Shown piece after piece: positions 10,523 through 22,609 of a DNA stretch of 64,000 nt. Position 1 is the first letter of the stretch; the number at the start of each line of letters is the position of its first letter. Origin of the DNA: Turbatrix aceti (lineage: Eukaryota; Nematoda; Chromadorea; Rhabditida; Panagrolaimidae); contig OZ017769.1 in assembly GCA_963969345.1 (NCBI GenBank), forward strand, positions 10,233,725 to 10,297,724, written 5' to 3'. Under the pieces are notes generated by a model. It saw nothing but the letters and a program-made list of their open reading frames with translations, had not been told where the DNA came from and did not search any database. The position numbers and the translations under genes are program-made.

Positions 10523-12795
10523 ACTCACCACGGACCATTTATGTATCCGTCATTGGTCGATGAAAAGGAAAGAAAAGTGATGGAGGGATGTAATATAAAC
10601 AGATTCATTGCTCATCGATGATGGATACATGAAAAATAACGGAGAAATTTTTTAGGTGCTAAATTTTAGTTTTTATTGCCCAAAGTTGTTGCATCAATTT
10701 CGAGAAAAGAAATTGAACGACTGAATTGTAAATAATTGGTTTTATACATTTTTTAAATATAAGATTTGAAAAATTGTAACTGATTTAGTAGAATTTGGTA
10801 AAAAAAACGCAGGCATTAATTGATAGAGAAATTAATAGATCCCAAATTTGCTTTGTGAAAGGGGTCAAAACAGTTATTTTTTAATGGTTTTTTATATTTT
10901 TCAATTTATTAAGGGTTGGATTTTATGGCGACAATCCTATTTTTTTTTTTTTTACAACTTTTTGAATAAAACCCATTGACTTTGGAATAGGGGCAGGGTA
11001 ACGCACGTGCCAAAACAAAAAATAGAAAATTTTGGCAAGTGTCATATTTTTTTTTTTTTTTTTACCGTATTTTTTTCTGGTTTCTCAATGTTCGGCATTG
11101 ATGTATATAAGCATGATAAACATTTTTTTTGCAAATTTATATGTATCTTTAGAACCCCTTTTTCATAAAATTTGGACAAAAAATGTTTTAGAATGTTCAG
11201 AACCGCACTCTAAAAAAATGTCTGTGCCCCCCTTTCAATTTTTGTGTACGTGACAATTTCCTCCCAAAAAGTGAACGTTGTAAACCCACTCGAAAACCAC
11301 TTCACGGTACAATTCGTATTTATTTGCAGAACATTTTTTCATTGCAATTATTTTTTTATTCACGCACTGCATCGATTTTCAGTGAGTCTTTGTGGAAAAG
11401 AAAATTTGTCTGTTGCCATAAATCCCAGTTCAAACCAAAACTTGCATGACTTGTCTGGTTTGACGAACGCAAGCTGCTGCAAGTCGTTCATCGATGACGA
11501 CCGGGAGTGCGAACTCGGCCACCACCAAGGACCAAAGCAAGCTGAGCTAGCTGTTCGTTGTCATGTCCCCCCTATCCTGCCGGCGTGCACGATACTACGC
11601 TGTCCGGTATCCATGCGTGTGCGGCTGAAGCAGCTGGCGGCCTGCAGGAAAGGGTTACGTATATTTTATGTTGTGCGTGTGGCGGCGGTTTTGCACTTTT
11701 ACAACGCCTTCCTTCTCTTACTCGCTTCTCTCGTCCAGAAGCAGAGCAAGTAGGCAGAAAAGTGCATGCATACGCAGACTTTTTTATTTTTTAACGTTAT
11801 TTTTTTCACTCCCGGATTTTTTTGTTTTGCGTGGTTAGCCGTCGTCAAATTGTCCAAATAACCTTTTTTTTCTTTCTAACAATGTTCACATTGTTTTTTC
11901 TTGTAACAAAAAAGTTTCGGTTCCGTGTTTTGACTGCTTTACGTGACTTTTGTCTGCGTTGTTGACAACACCGAACTTTTGCGTTGCGTCTGAAAAATTT
12001 TAGATATGCATGCTTCTGACGAGTCTCGGTGCCGCGGGTATCGTTGTCATTCGATGACTTTTTTCTTGTTGCTAAGTTTGTGCCATGAATCTTCTTCTGT
12101 CTAGACAGACGAGACTGGAACAGCCTATTTTAGTTGGACGGCGTAAAATTTTACGATTTAACGATGTCGTCTTCTTTTTTTTCTCGTAGACGTTTTGACA
12201 TAAAATGCACTTTGTTTTTGCTTTCAGATAAGAATTTTTTTTCATCAATTTTTTAAATGATACAAAACAAACTAACAATTTTTTTTATGGTTTTTGAACT
12301 TTAGATTTTTTTGGTCGTTTTGATGTAATAAAACATTGAAAATGTTTTCTGCCGGATTTTTCATGCAGTGCCATAAAAAGCTTTTTGTAAAAACTTCCTC
12401 AAATAAAATAACGTTAGCTCTTCGTTCCGTCCTTATTTTGGCAACAGCGCAAATTTACCAAAAAATGTAAAGTACATCTAATTTGTTGTACTTGTGCCTA
12501 AAAAATGCGCTTTCTTTTTGAAAATTAAACATGTTGTCGGTTTTCAAATTTGCGCTGACTTGTTTACTTTGGACATTCTAAAAAATAGATTTTGATAGGA
12601 AATATGAATATTATATTTTTTAGAACTTGAATCGAAAAAAATGCATAGAAATTTTGTTACTACTATTTAGCTCACAAAAAGTCGTACGGATCAAAATTTT
12701 CTTGCGTGAACGCAAACCTTTTTTTTTTTAATTTAGGTTTTACTATTCGCGGCTTTAAAAACATTTTTTTATGTACATATTGTAATTTTTAGCCC
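10523..12795. other. Gene-free DNA with a GC-richer patch near 11.44-11.76 kb
   Basis: Most is AT-rich without a gene. The patch 11440-11760 is richer in G and C and has open frames in more than one register, but no start, splice pattern or motif that I can defend. It might be a 5' leader exon or promoter of the gene at 12796. Confidence 0.35.
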
Positions 12796-14492
12796 ATGAC
12801 TGAATCCAATCTCTCCAACGATCCCGATTATGGTGATTATGATGAATCCGCCACCACAGAACCCCTATCAGCTGCCAGATCCTCCTCCGCTGAACACGGA
12901 CATCCAGATTCGTTCCCCGCTGGCCCTAGCATCAGCATAAGCCCCAGCATTCCGTCAGACGACGCTCTGGCTTCCATCTTTGAAGCCAGCCTTTTTGGGG
13001 ACTGCGAGCCTTTTGCATGCCACCGGTATTTTAAACTTGAAATGCGGCATCTCAGACTTTGCGTTAGTTTTTGTTTTCTTTTAACGTAAAAATTGTTTGT
13101 TTTTCAGTTAGTCGACGACCGGGCAAGACGGGTAACGATCCGGGTGCTTTCACGATTTGGAAATCTTTCTTTTACGGGTCAACGTGTGGAATTTCGCTCA
13201 AATCGCGTAGATACAGACTCCAGGCTGTTGTATACGGATGACTTGCCGGTGTTTAGCTTTGTATGCACGTATCTGAAGGATGCGATTCATTCGATTCAGA
13301 TTCCTCTTGATGGGGTCACATCCAAGGAGTGTCACTTTACTAGGCAGCTGGATCATTTTAATGGTGAGTATTTTTTTTATTAAAAAGTGTGAACTTATAA
13401 ACCTGCAATTTTTTAAATAATTATTTTTTTGTTTTTTTTTTCGCTTAATCTTTTATAAAATTTTTAAGTTTCAATTTTAAGAAATCGTAAACATTTTTAA
13501 TTTTTACAATCATTTAAAAATTTAAAACATTGAATTAAGATTCTTTTTTTCAGCAGTAGAAAGACTAATATTTTTCAACCGAGGCGACTTAGACGGCGGC
13601 ATTGGTGACGAACCGGACCTCGTCAATGACAAACAGGTAACGTGCTACGCGGATCTCATCAAGAGATGTGCAGAAGCCGGCGTGCTTCGCCACCTCAGTC
13701 ATCCGGGGGTTACGTTGCCCAAGTGCTTAGACGTTCTTACTGGTGTCGAACTTGACTATCTCAGGCTGGAACTGGACGAGGCTGATTGTCTACTGGGCCA
13801 GGATCAGACGCTCAAGACGAATACTCTCTACTTCAAGACTAACTTCTTCAAGCCGAGTGCACTGTTTACAAAAATTCAAGCGGTCAATGTGATTCTGCAT
13901 ATTCGGTTTAAATTTAGTCGTCCAAGAGAAAAGTTAGTTTTTATATTTTTTTTAAGAATGCAATTTTTTAATTTTTTATTAAATTACGGAATTTAATTTT
14001 TTTATACAAGGAGAAAATTTTAGTGAAATCCTGCCATCCCCATCAGTCCAGAACCTAACCTGCAAAATCAGCTTTATGACAAATTTTGAAGAAGCCTTTG
14101 ACTACATCAATCAAGTGTTTCCAAATCTCAAAACCTTTGACACGGAAACCAACTGGGCCATAGCATCGTTGTGCTCGTTTGAAACCTTCAATCCTTCGGA
14201 AAAGCTCGCAGCCAGCCTCCACGACTGCTTCCGTGTCATCTGCCGAATCGAAGCTGCCGGCCTGCGCGCCAAATCCAAGGGTGCCAAAATGGACATGACA
14301 TTTAGAGTCCAATTGCTCATGCCGTCCGAGGATACAACTTTTTTCTCGAACAAGGACGTCGCCAAGAATCTCCGAGATCTCATCAATGATCGCGTCGAGA
14401 GTGACTTCATTCAGTGCCCCAAAGTTTTGCCCGGTGTTACCAGACATCGGCACCTGTCTGAGCATTACCTTATTTTAGAATCCAAATTCTAA
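12796..14492 (+). CDS. Uncharacterised protein, 456 aa (4 exons)
   Basis: Exons 12796-13062, 13108-13363, 13554-13932 and 14024-14492 join with exact phases (0, 1, 2) to 456 residues. The first ATG lies three bases after a TTTTTAG acceptor, so a trans-splice site or a leader intron is likely. The N-terminal 65 residues are acidic and Ser/Pro-rich and probably disordered. The rest is an ordered-looking globular region with regular beta/alpha hydrophobic spacing and scattered cysteines. There is no signal peptide and no membrane segment. Two of the donors are of the GTTAGTTTT type. I recognise no domain; function unknown. It is followed 0.8 kb downstream on the same strand by another gene of unknown family. 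Confidence 0.75.
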
Positions 14493-15306
14493 TATTTAGA
14501 ATTTGTTTGAAAAATGTATTTCGAATTTCGTAATGTATAGTTTGTACAAAGGCAGTGGACATTTTTTTTTAATTTTTTTGCTTATGTTTATAATAAACAA
14601 AATTCCTTATAATCGAATGTTGAGTAGATGCTCTTTTCGTCGAAAAAATCCGTAATCTTTTTTACATCAAGTTAATCTTTAATTTTCATGTTTATACATA
14701 TTAAAAAATTCGCCGGTTCATGCAACTCGGCAGGTCCGTGCCTTTGACTGTATGGTTTTTTTCAGGTCCGTGCCTTTGACTGTACGGTTTTTTTGAAATT
14801 GATAAAAAAATCATTATCAGTTTCAAAAAGTCAAAATTCCTTTTTGAAACTTGGTTTTTTTCAAAAAGGAATAGAAAAAGTCTTGTTGGACCCTTCGGGC
14901 CCGATTTTTTTTCAAATTTATTTTTAGTTTTTTTCAATGTATTTTTAAAGCCAAATAAGTGTTTTCAAGTCATTTTAATTTTCTAGAAGTCAAAAAAAGT
15001 CAGTATTTTCACGTCATTTCAAGTTTCTATAAGTCAAAAAAAGTCATTATAGGTTTCAATTTTTTTCAATTTTTATCGGGCCTTCGGCCCTACGACCACT
15101 AATTTTTGAAATGCACGTGCATAAGCAGAGGCATAGAAAGCAACAATTTAGCAATTCCAATTGGACAATTTAATACATAAAGCACTAAAAAATGTTTTTT
15201 TTGCTGTTAAAAATGTTTTTTTATTGAAATTTGCAAAATTCGAGTCGACACTTCATAGCAAAAAGTTGTAATGTTTTTCATTTTGTACGTCATTCGACTT
15301 CAAACC
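14493..15306. other. Intergenic DNA with a short tandem duplication
   Basis: Near 14731-14790 the words AGGTCCGTGCCTTTGACTGT and GGTTTTTTT occur twice in tandem (period about 33 bp). GGGCCCGAT near 14898 and ATCGGGCCTTCGGCCC near 15076 form a loose inverted pair. No gene. Confidence 0.4.
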
Positions 15307-18300
15307 ATGCGATTTTTTCGTGCTTTGTTGCTTTCGTGCTTTTTCATCCGAGACGTCACCGGTCAGTTGGATACTCCTCCAAAAATGGTATCAACGGCTC
15401 ATCCACTCGACGTTCTGCTCGTCAACAAATTTCCTCTCTTTTTTGCTGACCTTTTGGAATTCAATTTTTCCAAGTGAGTTACTTTTTTTTAAACACAAAA
15501 ATGACATTTGCGGGACCGTTGAAGACATTCCACGTACACTAATCTTATCAACGATCATCTCGGATGGCCGCTCTACGCTGGCGACAACAAAGACACGTTC
15601 AGAAGCAAGCGGATCGCCGTTGAAAGCGTGTTTGCTCACATGAGAGCTCTCGACACTACGAGATCATTCTTCTACGCTTCGGACGAAGTTTGTGAATTTC
15701 CCGGCGTTAATTCGGGAGTGCCTGTGGCTACGGGCTATCGTAATCTGGTGTCTTTTGTTCACGAACTCAATGTACCGTATGACGTGCCGTGTTTTGTGTG
15801 CTCGGAACCAATTGTTGATTCGGGGGCGCCGAGATTTTTTTATGCCGTTACTGATAGGTTTGGAAAAAAATGGAAGAATTTTTTGACCAAAAAAAAGTTT
15901 TAGAAATCCTTTTGCACCGTTTCCATCCCTAATGTCGATTCCTCAGTTGGTGAAAACCCAAAGCAGGCGGGGTACTGAAAATGTAAGTTTTCAAGCGTTA
16001 AAAAAATTTTTTTGCTAAAAAAATTTTAATTAGCAAAACTAAAAAGTTATGTATACGTATGTATCATTTTCTGCAGATAGCCCCTCTCGGCTGGCCCTAC
16101 GTTTTCACCGTCTCCCGTGCTCTGGATTCTACCTCTGGAAGTGGTGTCCTCCGATGGACCAGTGAAATTTCATTCATGGGCGCAATCACTGACACTCCGT
16201 CTTATGGGAACGCGTCCTATCCCTCGATGCTATCAACCAATGCTGGGACATTTGTCTGCGGCCACGAACAGGGGCACAGCCTTCACCTGAGTGACGTCGC
16301 CGTCAACGTTGACACCCTCATTCACCTGACTGCTTTTGGACCGGCAAATGATTCTGAGCTGGGTGCCTTTGTTCATTCGCGGCGATGGACGCTCGGCGAT
16401 TATCGCGAAACATCCAACATGACTGAAAACATGCCTGGCAATTGGACGGACGACAAACTCAACATCAGACTTGACGTTTCTTGGGAACCGTGGTCCTGCT
16501 GCTCTGCGTGTTGTTGTTCCAAGGAATCATGTGGCTACTCTGTTAGCGCTGAAGACTGGTTTGTTAGTTTCGAGAAAAAATTACGCACCAAAATATCCCT
16601 GTTTAGAACCGAGTTTTAGGATTTAGTCTCACAGTGAAATTTTGAAATTTTACAGGAATATCAGGCAAAAAAATGTGTAAAACAAAAGTTTCGCGTCAAG
16701 TAACAAGTAGAACATTTTGGTTTTATTATGAAAACTTATTATAGAACTGGGGGTTACGATAATATTATTCACCGGAAGTTATTATTTTTTAGTAAAGTCC
16801 TGGAAAGCGTTAAAAGCCGTCGTGGATACCTATCTTTTTTCAAAATTGACCCCTTCCAACCGGTATTTTTTTATGTTAAACTTTTTTTCAAATTTTACAG
16901 ATTTATTTCAGCTCAATTTTACAAAAAAGGTGATAGCTCTTGCAAACAAAACCGAGATTCGCGTTACCCCTTCAGAAGTGAAAAAAGGCGTTGCTCTTCT
17001 TGATTTTTACCTGTCATCCATGCCACACGTCAAAACTGGCATTCCTGTTGCTTCTTCTCTGTTTCGACGCGACCATGTCTTTGACGTCATCGAGCGCTAC
17101 CTGGATTCGGTTTTTGGACACCGGATCAAAAAATTCGAGGCAGCAAACCCTTTTGGTAACCTCGGCATGGTCGTGGATGCCATGTCGTGTAACGACGAAA
17201 CGCAGAAGTATGACTGCTCCTTGCTAGCATCTTGTCGCGCTTCTTCTACCCGACTTACAGCAGGTGCAGGCAAAACCACGCGTTTGGCTGCTGAAATGAC
17301 ACCTGCAAACGTCGAAAAAGATCCAGAAGTTGCCAAACCCGATGGTCTCACAGTCCAAGAAGACACGTCTTCCAAAATCGATGTCGCGCACGAAATTTGT
17401 GGATTCCAGGCAACAAAAACTGTTAAATTAAAAGAGCGCGAGACAAGCTACATGGTTTCCGAAGATCTCACTTACGTTTTTCTCATCGACGAAGACAGTT
17501 TCGGCGAAGTAGTCCGGACGAATTGGTCGGTGGGACTCCGGGACGTCAGCCTCTACGACTCGACAAAACCATGTGGAGGGCAGAGAATCTTTGTCTCGGG
17601 ACGAAAACTTTACTTGCGCCGGATCAGACGGGATGACACGTTTCAAGGATATTTTGCGACCGCTATTGTCAAGGCTACGGGAAACGAAATTGTACTCAAG
17701 GTTTTGCTGAACTTTAAATCGTGAGTTTTTTGGTATAAGGAACGTTAACCATAGGGCGATTCGGTATAAGGACCGTTCACCATAAGGCCTTTCACCATAA
17801 GGCTTTTCACCATAGGAACGTTCCCCATATGGGCCTTTCGCCATATGGAATACTCCCCATAGGAACGCTCACCATATCGGGCATTTCCCCATACGGGCGG
17901 TTTCCCATATACGCGTTACCCCATAGGGCGATTCACCATATCACCAAGTAATTTTTGTGGGGGAAATTGAAGGTTTAGTGGCATATATCAAAATTGTAAA
18001 TTTATGAAAAAAAAGTACGATTTCCGGGTTTTCGTGCGCGCCGAAGTTGACTGTGACGTTGCCAGGAGTCACAAAATGCGGTATCACAAAATGTTATCAT
18101 TTTTGAGTGATAAAACGTATTTTTTCATTTGCGTTCCCCATATCACTGGACCTTTTGTAATAAGTTTCTCAGATTTTTTATAGTAATTTCTACTTGATTG
18201 AATATTTTATACATTTTTTCAAATTATTTTATTTTTGAATTAAACATACTAGCATAAATTAAAAATAAAATTTGATAAAGCAACACGTTATGACTCAAAA

Positions 18301-20114
18301 ATGATAACATTTTGTGATACCGCATTTTGTGACTCCTGGCAACGTCACAGTCAACTTCGGCGCGCACGAAAACCCGGAATTCGTACTTTTTTTTTCAAAA
18401 ATTTACAATTTTGATATATGCCATTAAACCTTCAATTTCCCCCACAAAAATTACTTGGTGATATGGTGAATCGCCCTATGGGGTAACGCGTATATGGGAA
18501 ACCGCCCGTATGGGGAAATGCCCGATATGGTGAGCGTTCCTATGGGGAGTATTCCATATGGCGAAAGGCCCATATGGGGAACGTTCCTATGGTGAAAAGC
18601 CTTATGGTGAAAGGTCTTATGGTGAACGGTCCTACAATCGGGCGATTCACCATAGTGGAGCAAATCGAAGGTTTAGTGACATTTCGTAAATCAAAAAAAA
18701 CTACTGATTGCGGGTTTTTGTGCGCGCTGAAGCTGACTGACATCACCAGGGGTCACATCTGGCAAAAAAACGGCGTTTTAGTATAGGTGGTAGCATTTAT
18801 TTGTCACTAGTGAAAAATCAACTGATCAGAAAAGCGGTTTGGTGCGGCCAGTGTTGGCTGCCACGACGCGCGATGGACCTATGGTCTCAACGCGAAAACT
18901 CGTTATTTGCCGTTTTCATATGCATAGAGTAGATATTTTTTAGGTGTAAAGACGGATCTGGGGGTTATCGGCTACGGCAAATTTAATGGCACTATCAAAA
19001 AATCAATATTAGATCGATAAATCGATAATTTGAGAAAAAAATTACTGTAGCTCAAAAAATAACTATACGATATCAGAATAAAATAGTAGACCGTATTCTA
19101 CGCCATCAAAAACCCCTAATGGCAAAAAACAGGAAAATTCTCCCCATGAAATAAGAAGTTATTTCAAATCTTAAAATAAATATTAATAAATTATTTCCAC
19201 AGGTCAAAATTAATATTTTTTTACCGGGCAAAGTTCGTTGCAAAGATCAAGATGAACTTAATCACAATGCCAAAGTTCGTAAATAAGAATAGGAAACCGG
19301 CTTGGCAGTAAGCTTCCAAAGGCAACACGCTACGCGCATTTGCCTGCGCGCACTGTGTTCTCTTTCGACTGAAATGCTTCAGCGCGCATTTTTTGTATGA
19401 AAAAATCTTTAGAATTGAAATAACTTCTTATTTCATGGGGAGAATCTTCCAGTTTTTGGCAATCAGGGGTTTTCGAGGGCGTAGAATACGGTCTACTATT
19501 TTATTCTGAAATCGTATAGTTATTTTTCGAAATAAATTTTTTAAATCGAGTTTATCGATCGATTATTGAATTTCTGATATCCCCGATAGATTTGCCATCG
19601 CAAAAAACTCCCAATCCACTCTTGAAATCTAAAAAACACTCACTTTTGCGATAAAAAACGTCAAAAAAGCCTCAAAAATCCCTTTCGTGTTGAGACCATA
19701 GGTCCATCGTGACGTCATAGTCAGCTTTAGCGCGCACAAAAACTCGAAACCTGTACTATTTTTTTTTAATTTACAAAATTTGAAATGTGTTATATTATAC
19801 AATCGAGTTTTTTTTGTCCAAAAACAACGTTTTCAACTTTGATTTAATTTTTTAGCAAAACCCAAAGCAGCAAGTATTTTGCACGCTTTGTCAAATGGAT
19901 ATCCATTGCTTTGGTAGCACTGCTATCACTGATTACCGGAGTTGTGGTTTGCCACATAATGCAGAGACGAAGCCTCAACCAGAAGCTACGCGACATTCAA
20001 GTCCTAGAGTCGGTCAAGTCCAAAAAAACACTACAACTTTCTCTCTCGACCCGCGAATCCAGTGAAGAAGAAGACGACGAAGAAGACGAAGAAGAAAAAA
20101 ACAAGTCACAGTAA
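15307..20114 (+). CDS. Uncharacterised type I membrane glycoprotein, 710 aa (6 exons)
   Basis: Exons 15307-15473, 15525-15857, 15904-15982, 16077-16562, 16912-17720 and 19856-20114 close in frame to 710 residues. Residues 1-20 are a signal peptide. A large lumenal or extracellular part follows, with at least seven N-glycosylation sequons, a cysteine cluster CCSACCCSKESC near residue 345, and further paired cysteines. Near residues 639-659 is one transmembrane helix (WISIALVALLSLITG core), then a basic stop-transfer and an acidic Ser/Glu/Asp tail. The topology is that of a cell-surface or lysosomal type I protein. I compared it mentally with LAMP, GLMP and HAP2 families and found no motif match. 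The second-exon acceptor (TTGAAG) is unusual. The last intron (17721-19855) contains two long foldback elements. Confidence 0.7.
17769..18633. mobile_element. Foldback element 1 in intron (340-bp arms)
   Basis: Positions 17769-18108 and 18293-18633 are near-perfect reverse complements around a 184-bp AT-rich loop. The outer half of each arm is a run of about 18-20 bp units of the type TTCACCATAAGGC or TTCCCCATATGGG. The inner half is unique and includes GTGCGCGCCGAAGTTGACTG and GTCACAAAATGCGG. There is no coding content. It sits wholly within intron 5 of the type I membrane protein gene. Confidence 0.85.
18644..19805. mobile_element. Foldback element 2 in the same intron
   Basis: The outer edges repeat diverged inner-arm sequence of foldback element 1 (GAAGGTTTAGTGACAT and TTTGTGCGCGCTGAAGCTGAC at 18667-18740, with the reverse complement at about 19710-19760). 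Inner arms at about 18868-19178 and 19403-19715 share GATGGACCTATGGTCTCAAC, GTAGACCGTATTCTACGCC and CCATGAAATAAGAAGTTATT with their complements. A segment of about 110 bp occurs only in the left arm. Confidence 0.75.
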
Positions 20115-20381
20115 TAATTTTTGGCATAAAACTTTTTTTGGTCGACAATGTTTAACGGGGGTGCGTTGAAAAGTTTACTTGGAATAATTTTCCTTGTCCC
20201 TGATCACATTTGTCCTCAAAATGTAAAAAGTTTCTGACAGGTTTTTGGTTTTCAATTTTTTTTCATAATGTTTTCCAACAAATCAAATCCCAACAAATCA
20301 AAATTGCACATTTATGGTTTCTTCCAATAAAATCATCTGCACACTACATCATTACTTGACGCTTTACGCAAATGGACATAT

Positions 20382-21476
20382 TTAACCGTTGTACGTGGAA
20401 GGGTTGACGCAGGTTGCTGCGTTGGACGTCGTCGAAGCGATCCAGCTGCAGAAAGCGCTGACACGAGCGTAGACACCGGCGTAGCCAGCGTATCCACAGC
20501 CATAACCGTACGACGTAACACCGTACTGGAACCAGTAGCCGTTGGAGTTTTTGGTGACGAGAGGTCCGCCGGAGTCACCCTGGCAGGCGTCTTTGCCGGT
20601 TTGTCCGGCGCAGAGCATGAGGTTGTTGTTGAGCGTAGAATAAGCAGAGCGGCACGTCGAGTACGCGACGTAGGGCACGTTGACTTGACGGAGGGTTGTG
20701 CTGATGGAACCGCCCGCTGAAAAGGTCATTTTTAGAATTCGGTCAAAATTAGGACAAGTTCCTAATTTTTAGAACTTTCAAAACAAATTCCTATGTTTTT
20801 TTAGAGAACTTTTGAAACATATTTCAAAAATTGTGATTAAAAAAATTTGTGATTAAAAAAATTGAGTCAATAATAGTTTTTTAGAGTTAGCACCAAGTTC
20901 TAAAATTTTTTGATCTACATTTGGGTCAAACTTACAGCTCGTGGTGCCCCATCCAGTGGCGTAGGCCGTGTTCGGGGGAACGGCGACGGTGCTGGCACTT
21001 GGCAGGCAAACGGGCTGAACGTAGTTGTTGTACGTGATGGTCCCGCTGATCTGGATGAGAGCGACGTCGTTGACGGGGCTGCCGGTAGACTCTGAGTACT
21101 GCGGGTGAATGATGATCTTCGTCACCGAATACGTCGTAGCAGTGGATTCCTGGAGGTTGTTGATGTTGAAGACTCCGGTACGAACGCGGAAGAGCGTCGG
21201 GCGGTTGGTGTAGCCGCTGACACAGTGACCAGCAGTCAGGATCCAGTTGGGAGCGATGACGGATCCACCGCACATGAGGCTGCAGCTCGAAGCCGATCCA
21301 CTGCACCACTCAATCTGCCACGGCCAGGAGCCCTGCTTGGCAACGGTGCCACCGACGATGAGGTCAGAAGCGTTGGCGGCAAAGGAGTTGGGCGTGATGG
21401 GGGTCGTGCCACAGGCGGCAGCGGCGCCTCCGACGAGGGCGAGGAGGAGCACGGCAATGGCGGTTGTCTTCATCAT
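20382..21476 (-). CDS. Secreted trypsin-like serine protease (S1 family), 291 aa
   Basis: Two exons (21476-20936 and 20716-20382) join in phase to 291 residues. A signal peptide (residues 1-20, MMKTTAIAVLLLALVGGAAA) precedes a short propeptide and the IVGG mature start. The catalytic residues are visible: His in LTAGHC, Asp in NDVALI, Ser in CQGDSGGP. The Asp six residues before that Ser predicts trypsin-like Lys/Arg specificity. Paired cysteines fit a chymotrypsin fold. Unusually, the residue before IVGG is Leu, not Lys or Arg, so activation by trypsin-type cleavage is unlikely. The gene is much GC-richer than its surroundings. Two GATA-type sites lie about 130-170 bp upstream, which suggests gut expression. 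A digestive enzyme is the likely role. Confidence 0.9.
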
Positions 21477-21605
21477 GGCTGATGCGACGTTGATAGTATC
21501 GAAGCGGGTGAATGCAGCCCCTTTTGTACCCGCAGCAGACCGGACGATAATTTACTGCTGACTCCCTTCCCGGAACAAGGCTCTTAGCCGGAGGGATTGG
21601 TCGTC

Positions 21606-21646
21606 TGATAAAACTTTCCCTTCGGCCAGGAAGTGTCATTATCAGT
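21606..21646. promoter_or_regulatory. GATA-factor sites upstream of the protease
   Basis: TGATAA occurs at 21606-21611 and TTATCAGT (reverse of ACTGATAA) at 21639-21646, 130-170 bp upstream of the protease start on its minus strand. ACTGATAA is the extended GATA site typical of nematode intestinal promoters. The role is inferred from this and from the digestive-type product. Confidence 0.45.
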
Positions 21647-21649
21647 TGC

Positions 21650-22609
21650 CAAGCTTGCCCGGCTTACGGATCTTACCGAGCACCAACAACCTTGGTCCTT
21701 TGACGTCAACCGAGACCTACAATAGAGACGAGAACAGAAAAAAAGGTCGAGTTCCGTGATTCGGGACGATGCAGCGTAGTTTGGTTGACAAAAAAGGAGA
21801 AAGGACGCGGTGTCTGTGTACACGACATTCGTGCACGTCGATCACTGGTTATCAATCCACGTACTTTGTTGGTAGCACAAAGAAAAACATTTTAGCGGCT
21901 TTTTCTGTGATGCGTGACTGCTTCTTCTGGAAAAGTTAAAGTCTATGACCGAGGAACTTGCACTCCTAGAACGTTTCCCTTTTTACCATAACATAGTGGA
22001 TTTTAGTTTCCATTTTAATATTTTTTCAATAGGTTTTTAAAAATTTTGTAAACATAGTAAATTCTAGTTTCTGTTCGTCATTTTGTGACAAAGTAGGTTT
22101 CATTAAGATTTATTTTCGTACTTTTCAATATTTTTTATTATGTTGCCGTTCGTTTCGTCAATTGATTGTATATTTATTATAAATACTTCGTTCGGTTGAA
22201 AAATTAATACTACGAAAACTTGTGGTAAAGAACCCGTGATGTCTAGCTTTTCCTTTTCTTTATTCAAGAACCTCGGTCAGGAAGTTTTACAGCCCCCAGG
22301 TCAAGCAATATCATGCTCGTTCACCTTATCATGGCAAAGAAGTGATACTGGCGACTTCCGGGGGACTGTCCCGCGGACTTGTTGACGTTGATCCTAACGT
22401 GGAAACCTTATGTAGATAGTTTATCAAACGATTATAATCATATTTTAAATATACCGTATTTCAATTTTTGACGGCCAACATAAACAAATTAACAAAAAAA
22501 CTGAACTTATTGATTCACTTTTTTTATTTTGCGAAACTTTTATGGTTTAACAAAAGGCAGCAAAGTCATTGTTTGTGAGGTTAACTATCAGAATATTTAT
22601 CACAACTGA
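21650..22609. other. Gene-free intergenic DNA
   Basis: No supported gene. It is the 5' region of the protease and the 3' region of the gene at 22610-24708. It includes moderately GC-rich patches near 21700-21850 and 22250-22400. Confidence 0.35.

Noticed and set aside
11244..11753. 169-resid open frame in a GC-richer patch
   Set aside because: Several frames are open in the same stretch, composition is mixed and no motif or splice structure supports it.
15307..20114. HAP2 fusogen, LAMP or GLMP identity for the type I membrane protein
   Set aside because: Topology is similar, but I could not see the family motifs. The cysteine pattern does not fit.
20910..21561. Long plus-strand frames across the protease gene
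   Set aside because: They are antisense shadows of the GC-rich protease exon, whose minus-strand frame has all catalytic motifs.
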